Shown: positions 1 to 7,876, numbered from the stretch's first letter. The stretch is DNA of 64,000 nucleotides from Fibrella rubiginis (GCF_017353185.1 NZ_JAFMYV010000003.1:310001-374000), one strand, 5' to 3'. Numbers and translations are program-made. Notes: a model not told the origin generated them from the sequence alone.

Positions 1-1317
1 GGTGCTGCCCTGAAACTGAATATACGCCTGATCGAAGCTCGACACTTTCGCCCGCACACCCAGGCCCCAGCCTTTGCCAAGGTCATAGCTCAGGTCGAAA
101 CCGCCCGACACCGATTTGTTGCGGATAGCGTCGCGGGCGTTGAACGTGCGCAAAGGGCCAGTACCCAAATTGTCGGCCCGCACCTGATCGGCGAGGGGAA
201 TCTGGGTCGACACGTCTAAAAACGTTGTCGAGTAGTTGATATTGACCGGGTCAACGCCCCCGGCATAACCCGCCGTGAGGGTGTTGGTGAGGGGAATGTC
301 CTTGAAAAACGTGTTGCGGTCGTCGAGGTATTTGCCGTAGATTTTCAGACTGCCCCGGCCACCGGCAAACAGCTTACTTACGTTCGCCCGCACCTGCCCG
401 CCTTCATTGGCCATAAACGGCGTGGTGCGTGCTCCACCATCAACGCGGTAGAACCCACCCACGTGGTAACCCCAGCCTTTGGCCAGCGGCCCGCCGAATT
501 CGGCATCTACGCGGCCCAGGCCCTTGTTGTTGCCGTAGAAGCCACCCGTAGTTCGCACCGATCCGCTAAACGTGGAGCCTCCCGTTTTCGAAATAAAATT
601 GAAAATACCCCCCGGCGAGTTCGCCGCCGTGATCGACGCAGACCCCCCCCGGATAGCCTCCAGACGGGCGGTAGTGAGGTCGGCCCGCTGGAACATATCG
701 ACCAGGATGAAGCCCACCTGCGCACCCATCACGGGCAGGCCCTCTTCCTGTAAGCTCACATACTGGTAGCCCACCTGATCGTTGCCCACGGGCGCCAGCC
801 CGCGCGCCACCACCTTCGCACCCACCTCGCCCGAGGAGTTGTCGGCCCACACGCCCGGCACTGACTGAAGTAAATCACCGGTGCTGCGGGGTGCCCGTTG
901 CTCAATGGCGCGGCTGTTGAGGGTAGTAATCGCCACGCTCGATTCCAGTTTGGTGCGGGGGTCGAACGTACCCGTCACAACCAGCGCATCCATGGACAGG
1001 GCGTCGTCGGCCAGGGTGAAATCAATGGTGAGGGGTCCTCCACCCACATTGATCTGGCGACGCTGCATACTGTAGCCTACAAAAGAAGCCTGTATGGTAA
1101 ACGTGCCTGCGGGTACATTTTGAATAGAATAGTGTCCTGAGGCATCTGTAATGGCCCCTTTTTGTAAACCCTGCACCAGCACGGCGGCGGCGGGAAGAGG
1201 CTGACCGCGGTTGTCGCGAACAGTGCCGGAAACAGGTTGCGCCTGGCCGGCAAGGGTAGCCAGTAGCAGAAAAATAGCACCGACCCAGGGCCGGATTCCA
1301 GTAAAGAAAAAGAACAT
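1..1317 (-). CDS. TonB-dependent receptor, N-terminal part (runs off the left edge)
   Basis: Reading the minus strand from the ATG at 1317 gives 439 codons without a stop to the window edge. Residues 1-26 form a signal peptide (aromatic and hydrophobic, ending LAGQAQ). Residues about 28-110 are a carboxypeptidase-regulatory-like domain (SGTVRDNRGQPLPAA, then FVGYSMQR). A plug domain follows, with VVTGTFDP, LLQSVPGVWAD, LEAIRGGSASITAANSPGG and NFISKTGGS; the rest is the start of the beta-barrel. This is the usual architecture of Bacteroidota outer-membrane importers energised by TonB. The substrate cannot be inferred. No SusD-like partner is visible because the downstream side is outside the window. 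Several short frames on the other strand here are shadows. Confidence 0.93.
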   Translation of the reverse strand, partial: MFFFFTGIRPWVGAIFLLLATLAGQAQPVSGTVRDNRGQPLPAAAVLVQGLQKGAITDASGHYSIQNVPAGTFTIQASFVGYSMQRRQINVGGGPLTIDFTLADDALSMDALVVTGTFDPRTKLESSVAITTLNSRAIEQRAPRSTGDLLQSVPGVWADNSSGEVGAKVVARGLAPVGNDQVGYQYVSLQEEGLPVMGAQVGFILVDMFQRADLTTARLEAIRGGSASITAANSPGGIFNFISKTGGSTFSGSVRTTGGFYGNNKGLGRVDAEFGGPLAKGWGYHVGGFYRVDGGARTTPFMANEGGQVRANVSKLFAGGRGSLKIYGKYLDDRNTFFKDIPLTNTLTAGYAGGVDPVNINYSTTFLDVSTQIPLADQVRADNLGTGPLRTFNARDAIRNKSVSGGFDLSYDLGKGWGLGVRAKVSSFDQAYIQFQGST

Positions 1318-1344
1318 AATGCCGTACTCGATACGTGAATAAGG

Positions 1345-1368
1345 GGGCAAACTAACGGCTATTTGCCC
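1345..1368 (-). promoter_or_regulatory. Inverted repeat over the probable promoter of the TonB receptor
   Basis: GGGCAAA (1345-1351) and TTTGCCC (1362-1368) form a perfect 7-bp inverted repeat with a 10-nt spacer, 28 nt upstream of the receptor start. The minus-strand string TTAGTTTG (1348-1355), one base from the Bacteroidota -7 element TAnnTTTG, lies in the left arm. The overlap suggests a repressor site, but no -33 element is convincing. Confidence 0.35.
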
Positions 1369-1562
1369 GAAAATCAGCCCACCGCCCACAGCTATTCCTA
1401 CACCCGACCACTCACTTCCGCGTAACTTCCTGACGATCAAGATCGTGAACCACACGACATACGGCGGGTGATAGTGAGGCGGTATCAAGACTGGTTTCCG
1501 GGGTCCTGCCGCTTGTGCACGGATGCGATTGACCACTTACTCGTATACGTATAAACACACTG

Positions 1563-1613
1563 GCTGTCAGGTATTTATACGCTACACACCATATCCTGAC
1601 AGCGGTAGCTTTG
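1563..1613 (+). promoter_or_regulatory. Promoter with -7 element TAGCTTTG and an upstream inverted repeat
   Basis: TAGCTTTG at 1606-1613 fits the Bacteroidota -7 consensus TAnnTTTG exactly and lies 28 nt before the astacin ATG. Immediately upstream, GCTGTCAGG (about 1563-1571) and CCTGACAGC (about 1595-1603) are perfect 9-bp inverted arms about 32 bp apart centre to centre. They cover the -33 region, where no TTG is found. This fits a site for a dimeric regulator that blocks or replaces -33 recognition (inference). Confidence 0.5.
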
Positions 1614-1641
1614 CTGGACATCCACAAAACCAAGGACAATT

Positions 1642-3246
1642 ATGGCATCCCAACCACACACCATTGATCCCTTTAGCAGTGAAAACACCGGAGAGGTAAA
1701 AAGAACCTACGTCGCTGGTGCCACATTCGGGCTAAAGGAAGTGACTTACACGGAGCGGAACGGCAACGCGCTGTTCGAGGGCGACATCCTGCTGGGTACC
1801 GACGAAGAAATGCAGAACGTTCGTCGACACATTGAAGACCAAAGCGTTGAAGAAGCTGTAGCCATCAGCGGACAGAGTAACCGTTGGCCCGGTGGCACGC
1901 TGATCTACCGCATCGACCCGGGTTTGCCCAATCAGGCCCGGGTTACGGATGCCATTCAGGCAATCCGCGCCAACACGAACCTGACCTTCAGGGTCCGGAC
2001 AAACGAAGCCAACTTCATCACTTTCCGCAACAGCGACTCCTGTAGTTCGGCGGTAGGTATGCGGGGTGGTGAGCAGTTTGTAAACCTCGGCCCCGGTTGC
2101 AGCACGGGCAATGCCATCCACGAAATTTGTCACGCGGCGGGCCTGTGGCACGAGCAGAGCCGGGAAGATCGGGATACGTTCGTTCGCATCAACTGGAGCA
2201 ATATCGTACCCGCCCTGCGGCACAACTTTGATCAGCACATTACGGACGGCGACGACGTTGGGCGGTATGACTACGATTCAATCATGCACTACCCCCGCAA
2301 TGCCTTCGCCATCGACACCTCACAAGACACGCTGACGCCCATTCCGAACAACGGACAGGCCATTGGTCAGCGTACGGGGTTGAGCGCGGGCGATATCCGG
2401 GCCATCAATATGCTGTATCCGCAGAAGGCCATTCACGGCGATACCAGCACCAATGGCCTGGCGCTGGTAACCCGGGGGAACACCGTATTGATGGGCTGGA
2501 CGGGGTCGGGCAATCTCCGGCTGAACTTTATGACATCGGCCGATGGACTGACGTTTGGAAACAAGGTAACGCTCAACGACGTGTCTCCTGCGGCGCTGGG
2601 CCTGGCGACGTTCAACAACCAGTTTGTGGTGGCCTGGATTGGTGTTGGCAACAACCAACTTAACATCATGCGGTCGGCCGATGGGCAGCACTGGGGTAAT
2701 AAGGTAACGCTGGGCGACACCTCACAGTCGGCGCCCGAACTGGCGGTGTTCAACGGGCAGCTCTACCTCACCTGGCGGGGCGTGGGCAACAACCAGCTTA
2801 ACGTGATGCGCAGCAGTGACGGGGTGCACTGGGGTAACAAAGTGACCCTTGGCGATACCACAACATCCGGACCGACGCTGACCGTGCTGAACAATCAGTT
2901 GCTGCTGGGCTGGCGGGGCGTGGGCAACAACCAGCTCAATGTGATGCGCAGTAGTGACGGGGTGCACTGGGGTAACAAAGTGACCCTAGGCGACACTACG
3001 ACAGCCAAGCCGTTTCTGTTTACGCGGGGAAATCAGGCGTATCTGACCTGGCAGGGCGTGGGTAACGCGTTGCTAAACATCCTGGTCAGTACAAACGGCG
3101 CTAACTGGGGCAGCAAGTTTACATCAAACGAAACCTGCATTGATGGCCCTGTCATTACCGATCTGCCCAATTTTAACCGGCTGGTCTGGGGCTGGACAGG
3201 CACCGATGCGGCTCACCACCTCAACACGTTGCTGTTCAACTGGTAA
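1642..3246 (+). CDS. Astacin-family (M12A) metallopeptidase with C-terminal 46-residue repeats
   Basis: The 534-residue protein carries the astacin zinc site HExxHxxGxxHE (H160, E161, H164, G167, H170, E171) and the Met-turn SIMHY (M215, Y217), both characteristic of family M12A. The segment before it (RWPGGTLIYRID, about 81-92) is the usual start of the catalytic domain. From about 265 onward there are five or six repeats with WxGxGNxxLNxxxSxDGxxWGNKVTLxD, resembling beta-propeller or lectin-like blades. There is no signal peptide: residues 1-30 are polar, and the frame is closed upstream by a stop at 1606. Export by a non-classical route or an intracellular role must therefore be considered. 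A hairpin terminator follows the stop codon. Confidence 0.93.
   Translation: MASQPHTIDPFSSENTGEVKRTYVAGATFGLKEVTYTERNGNALFEGDILLGTDEEMQNVRRHIEDQSVEEAVAISGQSNRWPGGTLIYRIDPGLPNQARVTDAIQAIRANTNLTFRVRTNEANFITFRNSDSCSSAVGMRGGEQFVNLGPGCSTGNAIHEICHAAGLWHEQSREDRDTFVRINWSNIVPALRHNFDQHITDGDDVGRYDYDSIMHYPRNAFAIDTSQDTLTPIPNNGQAIGQRTGLSAGDIRAINMLYPQKAIHGDTSTNGLALVTRGNTVLMGWTGSGNLRLNFMTSADGLTFGNKVTLNDVSPAALGLATFNNQFVVAWIGVGNNQLNIMRSADGQHWGNKVTLGDTSQSAPELAVFNGQLYLTWRGVGNNQLNVMRSSDGVHWGNKVTLGDTTTSGPTLTVLNNQLLLGWRGVGNNQLNVMRSSDGVHWGNKVTLGDTTTAKPFLFTRGNQAYLTWQGVGNALLNILVSTNGANWGSKFTSNETCIDGPVITDLPNFNRLVWGWTGTDAAHHLNTLLFNW
2773..3050 (+). repeat. Tandem 138-bp repeat units inside the astacin gene
   Basis: The segment starting at 2773 recurs at 2911, exactly 138 bp (46 codons) downstream, with only a few silent differences over roughly 90 bp. 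Neighbouring units on either side are more diverged. Near-identity at DNA level indicates recent duplication or gene conversion between two blades. Confidence 0.85.
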
Positions 3247-3268
3247 TCTGTTGCTGAACAAACCCGCA

Positions 3269-3304
3269 GAAGCCTTTACCGTCTGTATGACAGTAAAGGC
3301 TTCT
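3269..3304 (+). terminator. Hairpin terminator after the astacin gene
   Basis: AGAAGCCTTTAC (3269-3280) pairs with GTAAAGGCTTCT (3293-3304). After one mismatch, GTC/GAC continues the stem to a 5-nt loop. It lies 23 nt after the stop codon. The U tract is poor, so termination strength is uncertain. The hairpin covers an ATG at 3287 that would otherwise be a start for the next gene. Confidence 0.6.
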
Positions 3305-3319
3305 TACGTTACTGTCCCC

Positions 3320-3664
3320 ATGAAACCAGCCCGAACCATCACCGGCACCGTTCACCTGACCGGACCTGTCGACCAGTTCACGACCAGAACGGTGGTGCGG
3401 GTGTCGGCCAGCCGAACAACCATGTCCGATGCCCCGGCACAGCCGATAACCATTGTTGTGCTGGCACCTCATTGGCCAACAACCCGGCTAGAGGGCGGTA
3501 TTCCGTTTCGGCTCGACAACGTTCCCGCCGATGCAACCTTATCGGCCTATGTAGGGGAAGGAACGGGTGAGCAACTTAAACCAGGCGACCTGATCACGAT
3601 GGAAAGTTACCCCCTCGACCCCGCCCGGTCGGATGGCTACCAGCTTGTTGTAAAACCCATCTGA
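3320..3664 (+). CDS. Small YbaY/YscW-like protein
   Basis: The 114-residue protein starts at the ATG at 3320. The frame is open further upstream, but earlier ATGs lie in the terminator hairpin or in the astacin gene. It shows ITGTVHLTG, then TRTVVRVSASRTTMSDAPAQ, IPFRL and LSAYVGEG, ending in ESYPLDPARSDGYQLVVKPI. The order (beta strand, DAPAQ, IPF, then a YPL/YPV edge) matches the YbaY/YscW family, small beta-sandwich proteins that in enterobacteria are lipoproteins or type III pilotins. Here there is no signal peptide or lipobox, so only the fold is suggested. It follows the astacin gene but is separated from it by a hairpin. Confidence 0.55.
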   Translation: MKPARTITGTVHLTGPVDQFTTRTVVRVSASRTTMSDAPAQPITIVVLAPHWPTTRLEGGIPFRLDNVPADATLSAYVGEGTGEQLKPGDLITMESYPLDPARSDGYQLVVKPI

Positions 3665-3712
3665 CGGGTACCTTATTTATGGGGGAAATCAGTTTGATGG
3701 TTTCTTCTCTAC

Positions 3713-3866
3713 CGTAGCTCCGCGCTTTGGTGGGCTGACGCCTGGCCCTTCGACAGGCTCAGGGTGACAGGGAAATGGATTCAGTTTTCTCCACTTGATT
3801 CAACTTCCCTGTCACCCTGAGCCTGTCGAAGGGCCAGGCGTCAGCCCACCAAAGCGCGGAGCTACG
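3713..3866. repeat. 62-bp perfect inverted repeat with CCCTTCGACAGGCTCAGGG core
   Basis: Positions 3713-3774 are the exact reverse complement of 3805-3866, with a 30-nt loop. Each arm contains the string CCCTTCGACAGGCTCAGGG followed by TGACAGGGAA. From memory, this core occurs in intergenic regions of many unrelated bacterial genomes. It lies between two convergent genes (stops at 3664 and 3895), where it may serve as a bidirectional terminator. Its arms do not show the 7-nt periodicity of the other long palindromes in this window. Confidence 0.95.
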
Positions 3867-3894
3867 CCAGCTACAACCCCAGCACGCAGTATAC

Positions 3895-6150
3895 TTATCC
3901 GTTTCTAGGCGGTCTCGGAGCAGGAGCCACTTTTGGCACGGGAACGGGTTTCTGAGCCGGAACGGGAGCTACTGCCGGGGCAGGTACTGCATCAACAGCA
4001 GGAACAGGGGAGTGTGGTGCCGTGGCCGGACGGGGCGGCCGCGGCAGACTCATGCGCGGAACGCGGGGCGGACGAGGCGCACGAGCCGGATGAATGCCTT
4101 CTACATTCATTCGCTCCATAGCCTCTTCAGCGACGCGCATAGCCTCAGCACTTTGCTCTTCGGCCTGCTTGGCAATCTGTTCCGACAACGCGCCGAGTTG
4201 TTCAGATAATGCGTAAGTGGGTTCATAGAGTTTACTGATTGAGTCGGCCAGTATGGCCATACGCGTTTGGTAAGCCTCCAAATTGGGGTTTAATGGCCCT
4301 AGCTTTCCGCCCAGATCGCCCATTCGGCTACCTAATTTCCCCATCCGGGTACCCAGTTCGTCCATCTGCTTTTCTAACTGGATACGTTGCTTCTCTTTCT
4401 GCTTTTTCAGTTGATTAGCCTGCGCGTTGTTTTGGCGCGACAACCGTTCAATGTCAAGGGCTAGCGGACGTAATTTTTGCGCCAGTAAAGCTTGCTGTTT
4501 AGCCAACATTACCTGTTGTTTCACCAATCCTGTCTGCTGTTTTGTGAACTGGTCTATTTGCTGCTGACTGGGTGTGTTCTTGGAAGCTAGTTCAGCTAAC
4601 TCCTTAGTCAGTCGGTCGGCTATGGGTTGACGAGTAGCCATCACGGCCTGCATTTCGTTAACAAGCGCTTCCATCTTCAGCTTCACCGCCCGGAGTTGGG
4701 CCGTGTCGCCAGCCACAGCAGGTATGGAGTCAGGGGCATTGGCCATTTGCTCTTCTGGTGCGTCTGGTACGCCGGGTATATCGGCCCTGGCCTCGGCATC
4801 AATGTTTGAGTAATCAATGTGCGACATGCCCTCACTCAGTGCCTTCATACCCGCATCAAATGCCACGTTTTTCTCGATGATCGTCAGCAGGATATCACGG
4901 TCGGGCTGCTTTACGGCATCCAGATTCAGTTTGCCGCCCATCACCAGGTCAAGTTGGCGTTGTAGCCTGTTCACGCGTGTGACAGGCAGTTTTTGTCCTT
5001 TCCAGACCACGTAGCTCATCCGCCCGCTGTTTGTCATACCGTATTCGGTATTGCTGTTTACCCGATACCGCCGGTTGGCTTTGGGCGGGGCCGGAACTGC
5101 CGATGCACGGGCGGATTTAGGCACGTCGGTTTGCTGCACGGCATACACCGACACGCTCAGCAGCAACATGGTGGCCAGCGTCAGCCCCGCCAAACTCCCG
5201 TTCGACACTAGCGGGCGCGTGGGTACCCCCAGCATCCGCCGAACGCGTTGCAGCAGCAATTGCCGTTTGCTGGCAAAAGCCATCGCCAGGTTCGATGCCT
5301 CTTCCTGACTGTGCTGCCAGGCCTCTACGCGGGTCAGGGCGCGGGCCAGCGTGCGGGCGTCACCAATGATGGCGAGGGCCAAATCGTCGCAGCAATGTTC
5401 GCGCTCTTCACGCACCCGTTCCGACAGCCACCACAGGGCCGGATGGAAAAAATACAGCACCTCCACCACCGACTGCATTACGTTGAACAGGTAGTCGTGC
5501 CGCCGAACGTGGGCCAGTTCGTGCGCCAAAACCGCCTCTACTTCGGCCATGCTTAGGCCCGCCAGCAAGCCTACCGGCCACAAAATCACGGGTTTCAGTA
5601 CGCCCACTACCAATGGCCCCGTTACCCGAACCGTGATCTGGACGCTGACCGACACGTTCAGTTTTTGCGCAATGCGGGCTGTTGTTTCCAATAAATTGGC
5701 TGGTACGGGTAACGTAGCCGTAGTTCGCAGGCGTTGCACGTAGGCCCAGCCACCCACCAGCCGAACCCCAAAAACACCCACGCCCAGCAACCACATCCAG
5801 ACAATTTCGGCCAGATGCGCGTTCAGAAAAGCCTGTCCGGTTATCAGCCACGATTCATTCGCTACCGGAACAAGAGCTACAGGCACATTGAAAATCGGCC
5901 CGGAAGCCGCAGACGGAGCAACCAGCGAACGCGGTTCGTAGTACCAGATAAACGTACCCACCGATGCTAACAACTGCATCAATAGCCCGCTCATGCCCAG
6001 TCGATAACGCAGGCTGGCTTTACTTTGGCGGGCAAGATGAAGCAACAGCGCCGCGGCCAATACCACCGCAAAGCCCTGCCAGAGAGCGTGAATGAGCGTC
6101 CAGCCCAAGGCTTCGGCCAGGGGGCTGGTGAGCCAGTTAGTGAGATTCAT
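3895..6150 (-). CDS. BlaR1/MecR1-type M56 membrane metallopeptidase with coiled-coil sensor region
   Basis: This 751-residue protein has an N-terminal membrane domain (segments about 15-40, 52-70, 110-135), then the M56 zinc motif HELAH (H210, E211, H214) and downstream EREHCCDDLA (about 249-258). A further membrane segment is near 325-345 (LAGLTLATMLLLSVSVYAVQ). In the family the peptidase senses an outside signal and inactivates the cognate BlaI-type repressor. Here the part after the last membrane segment lacks a penicillin-binding domain. It contains a long Gln/Lys/Leu-rich coiled coil (about 500-640) and a Pro/Ala/Val-rich tail to the C-terminus. The start overlaps the repressor gene by 14 bp, so translation is probably coupled. 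Confidence 0.88.
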   Translation of the reverse strand: MNLTNWLTSPLAEALGWTLIHALWQGFAVVLAAALLLHLARQSKASLRYRLGMSGLLMQLLASVGTFIWYYEPRSLVAPSAASGPIFNVPVALVPVANESWLITGQAFLNAHLAEIVWMWLLGVGVFGVRLVGGWAYVQRLRTTATLPVPANLLETTARIAQKLNVSVSVQITVRVTGPLVVGVLKPVILWPVGLLAGLSMAEVEAVLAHELAHVRRHDYLFNVMQSVVEVLYFFHPALWWLSERVREEREHCCDDLALAIIGDARTLARALTRVEAWQHSQEEASNLAMAFASKRQLLLQRVRRMLGVPTRPLVSNGSLAGLTLATMLLLSVSVYAVQQTDVPKSARASAVPAPPKANRRYRVNSNTEYGMTNSGRMSYVVWKGQKLPVTRVNRLQRQLDLVMGGKLNLDAVKQPDRDILLTIIEKNVAFDAGMKALSEGMSHIDYSNIDAEARADIPGVPDAPEEQMANAPDSIPAVAGDTAQLRAVKLKMEALVNEMQAVMATRQPIADRLTKELAELASKNTPSQQQIDQFTKQQTGLVKQQVMLAKQQALLAQKLRPLALDIERLSRQNNAQANQLKKQKEKQRIQLEKQMDELGTRMGKLGSRMGDLGGKLGPLNPNLEAYQTRMAILADSISKLYEPTYALSEQLGALSEQIAKQAEEQSAEAMRVAEEAMERMNVEGIHPARAPRPPRVPRMSLPRPPRPATAPHSPVPAVDAVPAPAVAPVPAQKPVPVPKVAPAPRPPRNG

Positions 6151-6508
6151 GGTCGAGGTTGTTTAAGAGTTTTTTTATTTCGTCGAGTTCATCGGCGCTG
6201 GCCTTATGCCGACCCAGCACCTGCATCACCAGTTGCGAGGCCGACCCCCGGAAAGTCGTTTCCAGAAACCGGTCGATCAGCGTTTCCTGGGCTTCCTGTT
6301 CGCCCAACGCCGCGGTGTACACGTGCGATTTGGCTTCCTCAGAGCGGGTCAGCAACCCCTTTTCGTGCATAATCTGCATGAGCTTTAGCGTGGTGGTATA
6401 GCCAATATCACGCTGTTGACTCAGTTCATCGTTCACTTGCCGCACCGTGCGCGGGCCGTGTTTCCAGAGCACGTGCAGGATTTCTAATTCAGAATCGGTT
6501 GGTCGCAT
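6137..6508 (-). CDS. BlaI/MecI/CopY-family transcriptional repressor
   Basis: The 123-residue protein begins PTDSELEILHVLWKHGPRTV and has a winged-helix domain (QVNDELSQQRDIGYTTTLKLMQIMHEKGLL) with the family-typical YTT in the recognition helix. The C-terminal half is the dimerisation and cleavage region. Family members repress their own operon and are cut or released when the partner M56 peptidase is activated. Two palindromes directly upstream are the likely binding sites. The gene overlaps the start of the peptidase gene by 14 bp. The regulon beyond this operon is not visible. Confidence 0.93.
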   Translation of the reverse strand: MRPTDSELEILHVLWKHGPRTVRQVNDELSQQRDIGYTTTLKLMQIMHEKGLLTRSEEAKSHVYTAALGEQEAQETLIDRFLETTFRGSASQLVMQVLGRHKASADELDEIKKLLNNLDHESH

Positions 6509-6515
6509 AAGGCAT

Positions 6516-6565
6516 CTACGAATTATTTCGTAGCAAACATGTACGAAACATTTCGTAATACCAAA
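6516..6565 (-). promoter_or_regulatory. Repressor promoter with two BlaI-type operators
   Basis: On the minus strand TTTG (6562-6565), a 20-nt spacer and CATGTTTG (6534-6541) form a good Bacteroidota -33/-7 promoter. A perfect 7-bp palindrome with 2-nt spacer, TACGAAACATTTCGTA (6542-6557), fills the spacer. A second, with 7-bp arms and 4-nt spacer, CTACGAATTATTTCGTAG (6516-6533), follows the -7 element over the likely start site. Centres are 25 bp apart. Paired dyads on the promoter are how BlaI/MecI repressors act in Gram-positive bacteria; the half-site here is TACGAAA. Confidence 0.82.
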
Positions 6566-6638
6566 TCGGTTAACAAATTTTTAGATTAGTGGAAGGCATG
6601 CTCAGTATATTCGCCTTCTGCATGTACGCCTCCTAGCT

Positions 6639-7388
6639 ATGATTCCGCTCGACCGTTTTTCCGACCATGCCGCCGAATACGCCCGTTACCGAATCGACTA
6701 TCCCGGCGAACTGTATGACTACATTCTGGCGCAGGTACCTACCCGGCAGCGCGTATGGGACTGCGCCACCGGCAACGGGCAGGCGGCCGTAGCCCTGGCT
6801 AATTATTTCGACGAAGTAGAGGCTACCGATATCAGCAGCAATCAGTTAGAGAACGCCGTCCGCCGACCCAACATCGAGTATCAACCGGCCAATGCCGAGC
6901 ATGCTCCCTTTGCCGACGAAACTTTTGACCTGGTCACGGTGGGGCAGGCTTTGCATTGGTTCAACGTGCCGGCGTTTCATCAGGAAGTGCGGCGGGTACT
7001 AAAACCCGGTGGCGTCATTGCCGAATGGGGCTATGGCCTCAACCAGGTAAACGCCCCCATCGACGCCCTGGTCCGGTTTATTTACACAGACATCGTTGGC
7101 CCCTTTTGGGACCCTATGCGGCGGCATATTGAGACCGAATACCGCGACCTGCCGTTTGATTTCGACAAGCCCCGTCGGGCGCGATTCATTGCCCGGCGCG
7201 AGTGGCTGGTGGAGTGGTACATGAACTACCTCCGCACGTGGTCGGCGGTGCAGGCGTTCCGCAAGAAAAACGGCTACGACCCCATCGATCAGTTCGCCGA
7301 TGACCTCCGCCGCCACTGGGGTCCCCACCCCCGCGAGGTCCGTTTTCCTATTTTTTTGAGGATGGGAAGAAAGGAGTTTAATGTCTAA
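6639..7388 (+). CDS. Class I SAM-dependent methyltransferase
   Basis: The 249-residue protein has the Rossmann methyltransferase order: RVWDCATGNGQAAVALA (motif I, about 39-55), VEATDIS (motif II), PFADETFDLVTVGQALHWF (motif IV region, about 92-110) and VRRVLKPGGVIAEWGYG (about 121-137). The early FSDHAAEYARYRIDYP is typical of a widespread family of uncharacterised bacterial methyltransferases annotated near UbiE. The substrate is unknown. The last six codons (KEFNV, stop) lie inside the left arm of the long palindrome that follows, so that element supplies the end of this protein. Confidence 0.88.
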   Translation: MIPLDRFSDHAAEYARYRIDYPGELYDYILAQVPTRQRVWDCATGNGQAAVALANYFDEVEATDISSNQLENAVRRPNIEYQPANAEHAPFADETFDLVTVGQALHWFNVPAFHQEVRRVLKPGGVIAEWGYGLNQVNAPIDALVRFIYTDIVGPFWDPMRRHIETEYRDLPFDFDKPRRARFIARREWLVEWYMNYLRTWSAVQAFRKKNGYDPIDQFADDLRRHWGPHPREVRFPIFLRMGRKEFNV

Positions 7389-7474
7389 GGTTTAAGGTTT
7401 AACGTTGCTTCGCGCTCACTAGGGCAGTGTGCGAAGCAACGTTAAACCTTAAACCTTAGACATTAAACTCCTTT
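7370..7474. repeat. Heptad palindrome A: 44-bp perfect inverted repeat between convergent genes
   Basis: Positions 7370-7413 pair perfectly with 7431-7474 around a 17-nt loop. Each arm contains degenerate tandem 7-mers of the form AAGGTTT (7380-7407), followed by GTTGCTTCGC next to the loop. The stop codons of both flanking convergent genes lie in the arms (7386-7388 and 7463-7465). It could act as a bidirectional terminator but lacks a proper T tract. It shares its core with the elements near 14.85 and 58.6 kb. Confidence 0.95.
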
Positions 7475-7876
7475 TTTAGGTAGCACGTTGAACACCGCGC
7501 TGGCTCGTATAACGCGCTCATCATCTTTCATGACAAAGGCGTTTACGAAAGCCACGGCAGTGCCAATCCGCTGAATATCGGTGTGTACTTCCAGCCAGTC
7601 GCCTACTTTGGCGTTACCCACAAAATCGGTAGACAGGCTCACCGTGACAAGGGGGACGGGGGGTTTTTGGGAGAACGCGGCGGCATAACCCATGGCCACG
7701 TCCACTAGCGTCGTGTAGACGCCCGTGTGTACGAAGCCGCGCCCGTTTACGTGTTTGTCGAGGACCAAAAGGCCAATAATCAGCTCATCACCAACTTGTT
7801 GACTATACATTGGCCCGGCGGTTTCGAGAAAGGGGCTGGTACGAAAAATAGGCTCAAAGCCTTCAGGTATTTCCAT
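7463..7876 (-). CDS. PaaI-type hotdog-fold thioesterase
   Basis: The 137-residue protein shows the family signature HVNGRGFVHTGVYTTLVDVAMGYA (about residues 47-70), in which the Asn/Gly/His segment and the Asp in the long helix form the acyl-CoA thioesterase active site. Later strands VTVSLSTDFVGNAKVGD and RASAVFNVL complete the hotdog fold. Members hydrolyse acyl-CoA or phenylacetyl-type CoA esters as tetramers. The specific substrate is unknown. The last codons lie in the right arm of the palindrome that separates it from the convergent methyltransferase gene. Confidence 0.88.
   Translation of the reverse strand: MEIPEGFEPIFRTSPFLETAGPMYSQQVGDELIIGLLVLDKHVNGRGFVHTGVYTTLVDVAMGYAAAFSQKPPVPLVTVSLSTDFVGNAKVGDWLEVHTDIQRIGTAVAFVNAFVMKDDERVIRASAVFNVLPKKGV

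Larger units (their letters stand above)
1318..1641. other. Divergent intergenic region between TonB receptor and astacin genes
   Basis: This 324-bp gap holds the two divergent promoters. Besides the two listed sites I see only a short palindrome (CGTATACG near 1543) and no credible small gene or RNA. The left part has no stop-free frame with coding character. Confidence 0.6.

Noticed and set aside
3140-3319. Upstream extension of the YbaY-like gene to an ATG within the astacin gene
   Set aside because: It would include the terminator hairpin, and the first 60 residues have no coding character.
7370-7474. Explaining all long palindromes as ordinary intrinsic terminators
   Set aside because: Several are in divergent gaps or directly before start codons and lack T runs; the 7-nt period is also unexplained by that role.
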